NCBI GenBank assembly: GCA_030765055.1
Contig: JAUKNK010000057.1
Coordinates: forward strand, 2,984,001-3,048,000
Length of the DNA stretch: 64,000 bases
Direction of reading: 5' to 3'
Source: Mantis religiosa
Lineage: Eukaryota; Arthropoda; Insecta; Mantodea; Mantidae
This document shows positions 10,979-21,765 of this stretch, in pieces. The notes under the pieces were generated by a model. It ran no database searches. It was given only the letters and a program-made list of their open reading frames with translations, and had not been told where the DNA came from. The position numbers and the translations under genes were made by a program. The number at the start of each line of letters is the position of its first letter. Within the stretch, counting starts at the first letter, position 1.

Positions 10979-12401
10979 AAGATATATACCTAACAACGTA
11001 ACGAATCTATCCACATGCAACTTCACAGAGAAAGAAATTGATTTTCTAAACAAAGGCCTAAAAACATGTGTAGATTACACAAAAAACACTGAAAACTATA
11101 TCGCGGACATTGAAATAGCGATATATAATTTGCCCGATAATAAAAAATCTACGATCAGAACACAGTGCATAGAAACTCTAGAACATATTGAAAATGCAAA
11201 TTCAAAAAGTTATTCATATAAAAATTAATCAAAAATTTAAATGAAAAACCGGTAATCTACACAAAAGCAGACAAGAGTAACAAAATAGTAATACGGGACG
11301 AAGAAGACTATCGCAAAAAAAAGGACAACCTTTTAAACGGAAAAGAATTTGTTAAATTAGAAAAAATCCATTTAAGAAAGCATGCAAATCTGTGGAATTT
11401 GCAATTAAAAACAGTAAAATCATGACTAAAAGAAATAAATTGAACAATAAAATAGACAATCCAAAAACAAAAATACACAAACCTGAAATTACCCTCAGAC
11501 CAATTAATAACACTGATGCACCCACTTACCAGCTATCAAAATGGCTGGTTCATATCTTCAGATCCTTCACAAAATTTGAAAATTTAAGTATCAAAAACTC
11601 GTTTGAATTGTTAAATCTCCTGAAGGACACAAGATAAACTCTATAGATGCTTTAGTTTCCTTTGACATCATTTCTTTATATCCAAGTATACCTACCAATG
11701 AGCTTATTCCACTTCTCAAAAAATGGCTGTAATCAATACAAATAACATCTGAAGAAATAGAAGAACTTTCACAACTTACAGAAAATTGTATCAATCAAAA
11801 TTTTTTCAGCTTTCATGGACAGATCTATAAACAAAAAACAGGCCTAGCTATGGGCAACCCATTGTCTCCCTTCTTGGCAGATTTATTTATGAGTGCTTTT
11901 GAAACACATATCACAAAAACTTTTCCAAATTATTTCAAAGTGTGGTATCGCTATGTTGACGACATTTTTGCAATACTACCTAAAAAACTCATACAAGATG
12001 GTCTTAAACTTTTGAATATAAAATCCAGCTATAAAAAGAACAACAGTTTCAACCCAAAACAACACCAACATGCCATTTTCAACAGTTTAAACTTTCGGAT
12101 GATCAACTTTCCACTAAACAGAGAAGATTATCAAGAAGAATACCTACACATAAAAAAAGTAGTTATATCCAACGGTTTCAACCCAAATTTAGTAGACAAA
12201 ACAGTTAATAGACTCAAAAAAGCTAAGAAAATAAAAGAAACCACCACCCTAGAACCTACAGGAGAAAAAGAGAAAAAACTTTTTAAAAAATTCACCTTCC
12301 ACCCATTAGCCTATAACAAATTCCAAAAAATCTTCTCAAAACACAACATAACTCTTGCACCTCAAAATAGGTTTAATATCATAAATTTGTTAAAAGGCCC
12401 T
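10979..12401 (+). pseudogene. Penelope-like element copy 2, left part (N-terminus and RT)
   Basis: Plus-strand copy that keeps the N-terminal region lost from copy 1: FTEKEIDFLNKGLKTC at about 11018-11070, an early Penelope block. RT palm is at 11850-12030 (MGNPLSPFLADLFMSAF; YVDD intact at about 11956-11967). About 120 bp are missing near 12030 compared with copy 1 (after ILPKKLIQDGLKLLNIKS), and there are stops and frame changes at about 11228, 11420 and 11730. The linker runs to 12401, where a BEL/Pao element interrupts it; it resumes at 18580. Confidence 0.9.
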
Positions 12402-12802
12402 TGTTCGTGCCTTGATTAATTTAATTCGGAGGACCACCTTATTTTAGCAGAAATCAAGGAAACTGATTTTGTGGACTGTACTCGATAGAGGTGTATTCAT
12501 ATCAATAGATAAATTTATTGCACACGCTACATTTCTTATGTGAATAATTATGAAGAAGACAACAATACATTTAATATTTTAAATAAACTAAAATCGTTTT
12601 TTCATTGGAACAAATGCTGCACGCAGACACAACCAAACACATCACAGGTCTCTACATGTCTCCAACATGTCTGCAACTAAAACGGAAGAAGAAGACTATT
12701 TTCGTGCGTGCTGGCGAGTCACATGACCAGCTGGCCGCATAACCGTCGCCAAGTGAAATATTCATGCGCCCGCCAGAACAAATGACGATAATGGCGCAAA
12801 CA
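12402..12802 (-). repeat. 3' LTR of the BEL/Pao element
   Basis: 401 bp from TGTTCGTGCC to GCGCAAACA. It aligns along its whole length with the LTR at 18178-18579, with roughly 15 differences by eye (about 96% identity). The element reads on the minus strand, so this is the downstream LTR. Confidence 0.95.
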
Positions 12803-12862
12803 TACTGGGGCCCAAGAAACTGAACAGTTTTTTAATTTAACATAGGCACACTTTGAAAAATA

Positions 12863-14347
12863 TCACTGTTGTTCTTGAACTGGCAGAGGACAGAGTTTCA
12901 CAATGGGACGCCTATATTCACCCTTAGAAGTTCGCACTGTAGCTACCCGCACTAAACCATCACCACCAGAATGAGTCTCAGTGATGATTCCAAGTTCCCA
13001 ATGCAGAGGAGATGAATTGTCTTCTATTAGGACCATGGTGTCTGCCTTAAGATTTTCACTGGAACTGGACCACTTTTGCCTCTGCTGGAGTGAATGTAGA
13101 TAGTCGGTTGACCACCGCCGCCACAGATGTTGTAGACGATCTTGGAGCTATTGCCATTTCTGTAACTGATTCAGATTGTCAGAACAAGGTGACGGTATGG
13201 AAGTTAATGGTTCTCCAATGAGGAAACGACCTGGAGAAAGGTAGGAAGTATCAAAAGGATCATGAGTAAGGCGTAGCAATGGACGGGAGTTCAAGCAAGC
13301 CTCAATTTGAATTAGCAATGTGGTTAATTGTTCATAGGTCAGTACTTGTGTACCCATTACTCTACGAAGATGATATTTCATAGATTTCACTGCAGCCTCA
13401 TGTAATCCTCCAAAGAGGGATGAGCTGGGTGGTATAAAATGCCATGTGCATTCATTAGATGAAGCGTAGTCTTGTACAATCTCTTGGTGCTTGCGAGATT
13501 GCAAAAGTAGTCCAAGTTCTCTAAGTTTGTTGTTAGCACCTACAAAATTTGTGCCATTGTCACTTAGGATCTCTTTACACAATCCTCGTCTAGCTGTAAA
13601 CCTTCGTAAGGCAGCAACAAAAGCATCAGAAGTAATGTCTGAAACCAACTCAATGTGAATTGCCTTTGTGGATAAACAGACAAAGATAGCTATGTAGGCC
13701 TTCACCTGACTCTTGCTGCGAGGCGAGCCATAACGTAGGAAGAATGGACCAGCGTAATCAACTGCAACTCGTAGGAAGGGTCTCGCTGGAGTCACTCTGT
13801 AGCTAGGTAGATTGCCCATTAATTGTTGAGCTCCCTTGGCCTTGAGTTTGAAGCACGGCAAGCACTTGTGTAGGACTGACTTAAGAGTTTCCCTTATTCT
13901 CTGTATCCAATACCGTTGTCGAAGAGAAGAGGTAAGTAGCTGATTGGAAGCATGCAAAAGTTTAACATGTTCACTTTCAATAATTAGTTTGGTAAGATGA
14001 TGCTTAGGAGGTAAGATGAGCTGATGTCTTGACTGGGAGGGAGTTTCAGCCTTGTCTATTCTTCCCCCTACTCGGAGTAAACCTCCATTGTCGACAAATG
14101 GATGCAAAGATTTCAATGAGCTTTTAGTAGGAACGTGTCCTTTATCATTAAGTTCTGTTAACTCTGTGATATAAGCTGATTGTTGAGCAAGTTTAATGCA
14201 GCAGTGCAATGACTTTTGAAGCTCAAGTGCTGAGAGAGCACCTTGCCATCTCGTGTTGCTGTTTCTACAGTTGAATGCAAATCTCAGCATGTATGCTGTC
14301 ACTCTGCAGGCGTAACAATTTTGAAAAACGAGAAATGATATCATCAC
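12863..14347 (-). pseudogene. pol: BEL/Pao integrase region
   Basis: The longest piece (13148-14347) holds the HHCC zinc-binding domain (SEHVKLLHAS then CLPCF) and the catalytic core. All three acidic residues are visible: VAVDYAGPF, LSDNGTNFVG and LHEAAVKSMKYHLR. The C-terminal part continues below 13148 after an in-frame stop next to QKW: LWRRWSTDYLHSLQQRQKWS, then DTMVLIEDNSSPLHWELG, and ends at a TGA at 12863-12865. That stop and the frame break at the upstream junction near 14300 are the damage here; the catalytic residues look intact. Confidence 0.92.
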
Positions 14348-14479
14348 TTTCTGTAGTGACCATCAAGCATGTAGTAGTGCATTGCTCAGTGGCATCCTGA
14401 ATATCTAATCGTTTGGGTTGTTCTGGCCAAGATGCAAAGGGTTGTGAGATCCAATCAGGTCCTTTCCACCACAAGTGAT

Positions 14480-15284
14480 TTGAGGCAAGAGGTTCAGTTG
14501 AAACTCCTCTTGAAATGAGATCTGCTGGATTATTTTGAGTAGCTACATATCGCCAAGCAGCAGTTTCTGATAACTCTTGTATTTATGAAACTCTGTTGGC
14601 TACAAAAGTCTTCCATTTGTGTGGGTTGGATTTAATCCATGCTAGAACAATCATAGAGTCCGTCCATAGATAGTTCTGTGAAGTCTGCAGCTTAGGTTAG
14701 CTACAACCTTGTAAAGTTTAGCGAGTAGTAAAACACCACAAAGTTCGAGCCGAGGAATGGTTTGTTTCTTTAATGGTGCAACCTTGGATTTGGAGCAAAG
14801 AAGTCTGGTTTTCACCTCATTGCAGCTGTTCATAGAATGAAGATAAATACAGGCACCATAAGCCTTTTCTGAGGCATCGCAAAACCCATGTATTTGTATG
14901 TCCCTTAATGTACCTGTGATTAGGACGTGTCTTGGAATACGTATAGCATGAATGATGGACAATGTCTCGCAGAAATTTGGCCATTGTTGGATGAGGTGAG
15001 ATGGTGTCAATTCATTCCAACCAAAGAGATTGTAGAAACATCTTGGCATTTGTGACACTAGGACTCACTAGGCCTAAAGGATCAAAATTAGATGATATGA
15101 CAGAAAGTATGCTTCGTTTGGTGTAGCTAGAAGATGGATTGTCTTGTATCTGGAATTGATCTGTTCCAGGATGCCAGAGGAGACCAAGAGCATGCACATT
15201 TTCACTGCTATCCAATGAAAGTGGAAGTTGTGTCTCTCTGTGTTCCGGTGGAATGGATTTTAAAATATCTTCATGATTAGAACA
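14480..15284 (-). pseudogene. pol: BEL/Pao RT thumb and RNase H region, broken
   Basis: Fragments in order: NVHALGLLWHPGTDQFQI and SVISSNFDPLGLVSP at 15012-15215; WPNFCETLSIIHAIRIPRH, then IHGFCDASEKAYGACIYLHS at 14651-15058, the RNase H start with its first Asp; and WTDSMIVLAWIKSNPHKWK near 14610-14680, carrying another RNase H Asp. Frame changes lie near 15284, 15030 and 14690 and a stop near 14585. The sequence stays colinear with the BEL family. Confidence 0.88.
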
Positions 15285-15857
15285 TCATTTCCTAAGTGGG
15301 AATCCACCACTGTCTAACATCTGAAGTAGCTGCCTCTGAATATGTAAAGCTTGCTGTAGATCATTATGACCACATAAGCAATCATCTACGTAGAAGGATT
15401 CACGGATAGCTTGAGAAGCTAGTGGATATTTAGCCTCTTCCTCTGAAGCTAGTTGACGCAAAGTCCTTATGGCCAAAAAGGGTGCAGGTTTGGTACCATA
15501 TGTGACTGTAGTAAGAGAGTAGTCCTTGATAGGTTCATCTTTGTTTTCTCGCCATACTATTCTTTGGAGAACTTGATCATCAGGATGCATTTTCACTCGC
15601 CTGTACATCTTAGAAATGTCAGCTGAGAATGCATAGCGATAAGTTCTGAAGCGTAAAATTATGGAGATAAGGTCATCCTGAATAGTAGGACCCAACTTCA
15701 GCACATCATTCAAGGATAGTCCTGAAGATGGCTGCGCAGATGCAACAAATACAACTCTGGTGCGAATAGTAGACAAAGGTTTGAAAACTGCATGATGCAG
15801 AAAATAGTAACAAGGTTCGCCTTCCTTTGGTGGTGACACTTGCTTCATGTGCCCCAT
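15285..15857 (-). pseudogene. pol: BEL/Pao reverse transcriptase core
   Basis: About 190 residues. Motif A reads AFSADISKMYRRVKMHPDDQ and the catalytic box reads FYVDDCLCG, both apparently intact. Upstream HHAVFKPLSTIRTRVVFVAS is the conserved BEL lead-in to RT. It is separated from the gag-protease frame above by a stop next to 15864 and from the thumb region below by a frame change at about 15285. Confidence 0.93.
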
Positions 15858-15863
15858 GGATTC

Positions 15864-17321
15864 TTATTCAGAGAGAAATTGAGTGTAATCTTCTTTAAGT
15901 GTGATGTCGTTTTGAAGACGTCGTTCTAAGTGCATAAAGCAATTGATGGCTTGCTGTCTAGATTCACCTAGGCGATTTTTGTCCTCCTTGATGAGTAGAC
16001 GAACTGTAAAGCTACCATCGGCATTACGAGTGGTTGTTTTTACATAGTATTCTTCACACTCCTTTTCCTCCTTAGTAAGAACATGCTGAGGAAATTCTTC
16101 CAAATCCCAGAAACGTCTTAACTGTGTGTCAAGGTTATCAGTGCTGATGAAGAAATTATGCTGAGGCGAAGACTTAGCCTTGTACTTGTATGATGACCTT
16201 GGAATAGGGCCTGATATTATCCAACTGAGGGCTGTGCTGGCTAGTATAGGATGTCCTTGTTTCTTTAAGGTTTTCCCATGCAATAACTCAAAGAATAAGG
16301 AACTTCCGATTAGGATTTCAACTTCATCAGGAATGTTGAACCTAGGATCTGCTAATGGAATGCTAGAAGGAATATTCCAGTTGCACAAATTGACATGTGT
16401 GGAAGGTAGTTTTCCTGTTATACGAGGAAGTACTAGACATTCAATTTTAGTCTTAAAATCATGTACCACAGATTTCAGATTGACCTGAACATGGTGAGTG
16501 GCCGTAGAAATGGTGCCATTTATACCATTGATAGGTGTATCAGCTGTCACCTTATTAAGCTGTAAGCGCTTCGCAAGATCTGCAGTTATGAAATTGGATT
16601 GACTGGCAGAGTCGAGGAGTGCTCTACATTTTATTAGATTGCCATATCTGTCTTCCACTTGCACTAGTGCGGTGGCAAGCAAAACCTGCTGTGTGGATTT
16701 TGATTTAAAAGAACAGTAGCTAGATGGCGCGTCAATTGTTCTAGTAGAATCATTTACAGGACTAGATGAAGTTACATGTGAAGCATTTTCTCTGTTACTA
16801 TCATGAAGCAACTTGCTGTGAGTGGATGAGCCACAATTGCAGTATGAGGCACGATTACATCTACTTGATATGTGATTAGGAGCAAAGCAATTGGCACAAA
16901 GGCGCTTGGATTTACTGAAAGTCCAACGCTTATGCACATTAAGATTTTTGAAGTCATCACAATTATGTAGCATGTGATTGCACTGACAAAATGAACATAC
17001 ACAATCACTCGTGGATAAGTAAGAGTGTTTACTGTCTCTGCTATTGGGCTTAGCAGAGTGCAAATCAGTCTTAGGCTTAACTACCATCTTGTTACATGCA
17101 GTATTAGCAAGCAATTCAAAAGAGTGTGCTCTTGCTTCTAAAAATTGCATAAGATCCTTCAAAGAAGGGAAGTTTTGAGAATCTATTTTACTCTCCCATT
17201 CTCTGCGTGTGGTGTCAGACAAATGTTTTAGGAGAAGTTGCATTAAAATGATTTCATGCAAAGGCACTTCAAGTTTTAATGCTTCAATGGCATTCAAGTT
17301 ATTTTGAAAATGGTTGAGCAA
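15864..17321 (-). pseudogene. gag: BEL/Pao gag C-terminus, zinc knuckles and protease
   Basis: A 485-residue open segment. The capsid-like part ends near residue 110. Three Cys/His clusters follow at about residues 108-175 (CSFCQCNHMLHNC, CANCFAPNHISSRC, CNCGSSTH), matching BEL nucleic-acid-binding knuckles. The aspartic protease active site is LLDSASQSNFIT at about residue 234; DSA rather than DSG is common in this superfamily. IPDEVEILIGSSLFFELL follows in the protease C-terminal half. The frame to the upstream gag piece shifts by one base near 17310. Confidence 0.93.
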
Positions 17322-17960
17322 ATAAATTTTTTATATGAGCTGTAGCTATTAGTCTTGTATTGTTATAACGTGAGCATATGAGCTCCCATGCTACATCAAA
17401 ATTTTCACTAGTGACAGGTATGTTCTGTATTAGTGAATGAGCTTGTCCCTTGAGAGAGGAAAGTAAGTAATGATATTTCTGAATAGCATCTAAAGCTTGG
17501 TTGTTTACCACTAAGCTTGTAAATGTCTCAAATAAATGTTTGAAATGAGTGACATCACCCTCAAATTTAGGAAATTGTATCACAGGCAGTTTGACAGCTT
17601 TAGCTGCTTGTGACGATTGCGACTGCACTGTGTGCTGCGAATGTCCAGAAACATTTTCTTGCTGTTCATGATACTGTATTAATTCAGCTAACCTAGCCTT
17701 CAATTCGAGGTAACTGTTTCTTGTTTCCTCCTCGTGTTCTGCAGGCATATCTAATTCAGTTTCCGCTTCTACAAGAGATTCAATTTGGGTCTGAATAGCT
17801 TTATATTTGTCCCAAATTTCACTTAAGTTATCGAAATTAGCTCTCAATATGAAAATGTTCACCTGTTCCGGTAATTCATCAAGAAATTTTCAAACAAAGG
17901 TAAATTTTCTTTTCTGATTATACCCCTTCTTTTTTCAAGAGCTTTCAAATCCTGCTCCAT
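17299..17960 (-). pseudogene. gag: BEL/Pao gag N-terminus
   Basis: The likely start is the ATG at 17960-17958, reading MEQDLKALEKRRG and then, after a one-base frame change near 17890, FLDELPEQVNIFILRANFDN. I prefer this start because the similarity continues upstream of the first ATG of the longer open stretch. An acidic, Glu/Gln-rich coiled-coil-like segment (residues about 25-90) precedes the capsid-like part VIQFPKFEGDVTHFKHLFET. The one-base break near 17310 separates it from the knuckle segment. Confidence 0.88.
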
Positions 17961-18159
17961 ATTGAATGCTTATGAGACTTGCTTAAAGGAGAGAAAGAAA
18001 GAAAAGGAATGTTCTGACCTGAAATGTGTTGCGATGCAGGCTACTGCGTCGTTGCGAATGAAATGCTGATAATCTGCTGCGTAGATCCCGATGCCTGGCG
18101 TCCTGGGGTCCAGTGATATACATCCATGCAGAAGAAACTGTTGCGTTGCACAATAAATA

Positions 18160-18177
18160 TCCGGCCCGCAGGACCAA
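18160..18177 (-). other. Putative primer-binding site of the BEL element
   Basis: Directly inside the 5' LTR the minus strand reads TTGGTCCTGCGGGCCGG, starting with the TGG expected to pair with a tRNA 3' CCA. I cannot name the tRNA. Confidence 0.5.
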
Positions 18178-18579
18178 TGTTCGTGTCTTGATTAATTTAA
18201 TTCGGAGGACCACCTTGATTTTAGCAGAAATCAAGGAAACTGATTTTGTGGACTGTACTCAATAGAGCTGTATTCATATCACTAGATAAATTTATTGCAC
18301 ACGCTACATTTCTTATGTGAATAATTATGAAGAAGACAACAATACATTTAATATTTTAAATAAACTAAAATCGTTTTTTAATTGGAACAAACGCTGCACG
18401 CAGACACAACCAAGCACATCACAGGTCTCTACATGTCTCCAACATGTCTGCAACTAAAATGGAAGAAGAAGACTATTTTCATGCGCGCTGGCGAGTTACA
18501 TGACCAGCTAGCCGCATAACCGGCGCCAAGTGAAACATTCATGCGCCCGCCAGAACAAATGACGATAATGGCGCAAACA
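18178..18579 (-). repeat. 5' LTR of the BEL/Pao element
   Basis: 402 bp, TGTTCGTGTC to GCGCAAACA, the partner of 12402-12802. It contains one extra base near 18217 and about 14 substitutions relative to the other LTR. Confidence 0.95.
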
Positions 18580-19077
18580 GCCCTCCCAAAAATTCAATCA
18601 CTACCAAAGAAAAACCAGGAATCTATGAGATCAAATGTGAAACTTGCCCTAAAATTTATATAGGAAAAACAAAAAGAAATATTAACATCAGAACTAAAGA
18701 ACATCTAAGAAACATTAAAAATGGTGAAACAGAAAAATCAGCAGTGGCTTTTCATTTTTTTGAATACTAGACATGACATCAACTTGGAAACATCTCTAAT
18801 AAAATATGTTAATCACCCCATAGACCTTTCCGTATGGGAAAAAGTTTTCATCAACAAAAATCGTCATAGAGTCATGAATTTTGAAACTCCACCACCGGAC
18901 ATCTTTGACAAGTACATCTTGCCATCTATTGACAATACGGAGAAAGAAGAAACCACTACAACTTGCACTAGTCGAGTATCAGCTGAGGATAAGAGCAAGA
19001 GCTCTTGAAACATATCTTGTGAATAAACAGTGTGAGTGAAGCAATGTGTCAATATCTTCTCGATTCACTTTTGTACT
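18580..19077 (+). pseudogene. Penelope-like element copy 2, right part (GIY-YIG nuclease and 3' end)
   Basis: Continuation of copy 2 after the BEL insertion. It starts with the duplicated GCCCT and reads TTKEKPGIYEIKC, then KIYIGKTKRN (GIY and YIG boxes), and VWEKVFINKNRHRVMNFE. A one-base change within the T-run near 18760 shifts the frame before NTRHDINLETSLIKYVNH. The ORF ends near 19008 and the 3' region contains GAATAAACAG. The end at 19077 is set by the 12-bp repeat CATGCTTTGGAT that follows. Confidence 0.88.
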
Positions 19078-19089
19078 CATGCTTTGGAT
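19078..19089. other. Candidate target-site duplication of the Penelope composite (right)
   Basis: Exact copy of the 12-mer at 9587-9598. Confidence 0.65.
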
Positions 19090-21410
19090 GTTGGCAACGC
19101 TCGAGCCATGAAGTCACGCCCACCATATTGCTACGCCTTTACCAAGTACTGTTATATCACGTCTGGGAAAACAAGATATTCTACATTTGTTACCTTTCAC
19201 ACATCCACTAAAAAATTGCTAAATACGAGGGCGGCTGTTGTACCTGACCTTCATGTACGTAATTCCTGTGGCCGTGACCATTACAACTCTACCAGAGACG
19301 GCAATGAGTACAGAGGTAAATACGACACAATTCTTTACGCTACATTGGAAAGAAGAATTTACCTAAAAATCTGAGGGTTTATTGTTCCAACATTCACTGA
19401 AACATGGACATGTCACAAGAGACTTGTTCTAACAAGTTTTGTGAAACACGTTCAGGACAATGAGGTTAACACAATCAGTTTGTTTTGTTCATTAGAACAC
19501 TTAATACAAAAAGCAACTTCACCAAATCAACATAAATAATAATAACTACCACCACCATACATCAAAACATGCCTTTTTTTTTATCTCCACTACCAAACAT
19601 AACATCAGTAATTATTCTAACCTAAATTACAACTTTGGAATCAGACCACTCAAACAAAATTATTAGAAATTTGAATGGCCGTTCGCATTGACGCGTATTT
19701 CCTCACAGCGTTGATATTTTCACATATCTATTTTCTTCTTTACTCAGTGTACCTCACTATCTTGTGTTAAAATTCCACTGAGATTGCAGTTTAGCATGTT
19801 GCACCCAAACTAAATTAAAACAACTGCCAAATTGATCATATCACTGTCTAGTAAATCAAATGGTTTACACCTAAGATAAATGATACAAAGGAGGATGAGC
19901 TGTAGTTATTTACATTGAACTTGATCAAGTTTCTGCTTTCGAAATAGCAGTTCATGAATTAAAAGATTTAGGTTCTTGTAATTTCACAGATAAGACATTT
20001 GTGTGTTTGATGGTAACTGACATAGGTTAAACCTAATCATAGGTTTGTGGTGTAACAGTACTTTTTATCATTTGGAAATTTGTATCTTTTGTGTTATAGA
20101 AAGGGCTCTCACAGCTGTAATTCCTACATATGGCATAGTTTTAAGTGTTCAAAATGTAATTTTGTTATAAAAGCTAACCTTATAAGTAATCCGATTGCAT
20201 TGGTTGCATGTTTCCGAAGTGATAACATTTTAGACTATTACAATTGTTAAGGTAATTTCATAAATGTTATTAACTTCTATTTGACCTTATATTGACCGCT
20301 TCTGGACTAGACGAGTGCGATAAATGTGTAAAATCGCGTGCTATAGGTATCTCCCATTTCTAATGTAAACAATGTCCGCTGTTTGTCGGGTCGTACCGAA
20401 AACAAAACTGAGAGACATTGAACATGTCTTACATTTATGTTACATGCATTATTACTAGTAATATACCCTCCATCACAACTACACTGACATCTATAAGTTT
20501 GTTTTTCTTTTAACTTTATGTATTAACATTGGAAATTAGTGAATCAGCAACATTTGAAAATTACCTCAGTACATACATTACAGTAGGTCAGTAATAAAGC
20601 AGAACATCAAATCATAGTCGTATGTTATCTGTCGTGTGTATTACAAATTTAAATGCTGAAAAGAATGTTAAAGAATTCCTCCATATTGTACAAGCAGTAA
20701 GTATATAAGAATTACTAAAACTTTCTTGAAGACTTCTGATTTACCTAACAGTTTTAAGTAGCGTCCAAGATTGTTGTAAATTCTTATTGTGGAACTGTAA
20801 CATTCCTTCTGTAACAGTTCTAAGTTATTTGTTGTCGATGAGACTCCCTGCATTTCTTGTAGCGTGGTCATGCACAGCAACTTTTGTTGTAAAGTTATTA
20901 TAATTATTAATAAGATAGCTTAAAAGAAAATATATTTATTCAACAATAAGGGTAACAACTTTTAATATAAATCTTTGTAATATCTTTATAAATACGTGAG
21001 AGTGTCCTGTGCTTTCTTTCAGTTATACATCAGTTTGTACCAAATTCTACTTTTGTGAACTGCATTCAAATTGTGTTATTCACAAAAAGATGCATCATGT
21101 ATGACTGTGAACTTTATTGAACTATTAACAAATATACTTACATCTATATAACATAATCTAGTTCTGGAACATAATATGTACCTATGATTACTCACATTTT
21201 TAACTCTGCTTCTGTTATCTGGTGCTCAGTTAGCAAATTACGAACCTATTACAATTTAAGTCTTGTATATGTACACTCAGCTCCTCCATTTTATTTTGTA
21301 ACATTCTTAAGCTTTGATGATGTAAGCAGAATGTATCTTTTGATAGTGAAGGGAAGGCATCAGTTTTTATATATGATATAAAGTTTATCTGTGTGATCTG
21401 TAACAATCTT
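19090..21410. other. No recognisable gene
   Basis: Only short ORFs without motifs. The stretch around 19090-19330 and around 20290-20410 is less AT-rich than its surroundings but shows no frame I can assign. Confidence 0.5.
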
Positions 21411-21414
21411 CTCA

Positions 21415-21765
21415 TGATCATGATGTCTCAGTCCCTCTACTGAGAGACACGGAAGTGCTGTCTGTCCCTATTGTTAGGTAACATCATCAACTGTGCTACA
21501 GTTTATTACTCCTGTATGCATTTTTAACACTGAAAACTGTTTATCCTTAACTGTTTAACACTGTTTTCCCTTAACGAAAACATGTTATGCATCAGATTCT
21601 GATTTGTGAAAACCAACTAAATAGATTTAATAATTCGGACTCAAACAGTGGTTGTGTTACATGTTTCACAACTACTAAAGTATACTCCATACACATTTAC
21701 TCAGGTGATATTAATACATTTTATTACACATATATGTTAACAATGTTGTTAACATTATCTTGTCT
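21415..21765 (+). repeat. Unclassified repeat, copy 1
   Basis: Shares blocks in the same order with 23715-24420: TCTCATGA..., CCTCTAC.GAGA.AC.TGGAAGTG, TAACATCATCAACTGT and TACACATATATGT. Noncoding and class unknown. Confidence 0.6.

Larger units (their letters stand above)
12402..18579 (-). mobile_element. BEL/Pao LTR retrotransposon nested in Penelope copy 2
   Basis: A 6.18-kb element with two LTRs, inserted into Penelope copy 2. The five bases GCCCT occur at both edges (12397-12401 and 18580-18584), a typical LTR-retrotransposon target duplication, and joining the flanks restores the Penelope sequence seen in copy 1. Domain order on the minus strand is gag, zinc knuckles, protease, RT, RNase H, integrase, which is the BEL/Pao order. 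All domains are present, but at least five frame breaks mean this copy cannot make a full polyprotein. LTR divergence of roughly 4% makes it the younger layer of the nest. Confidence 0.95.
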
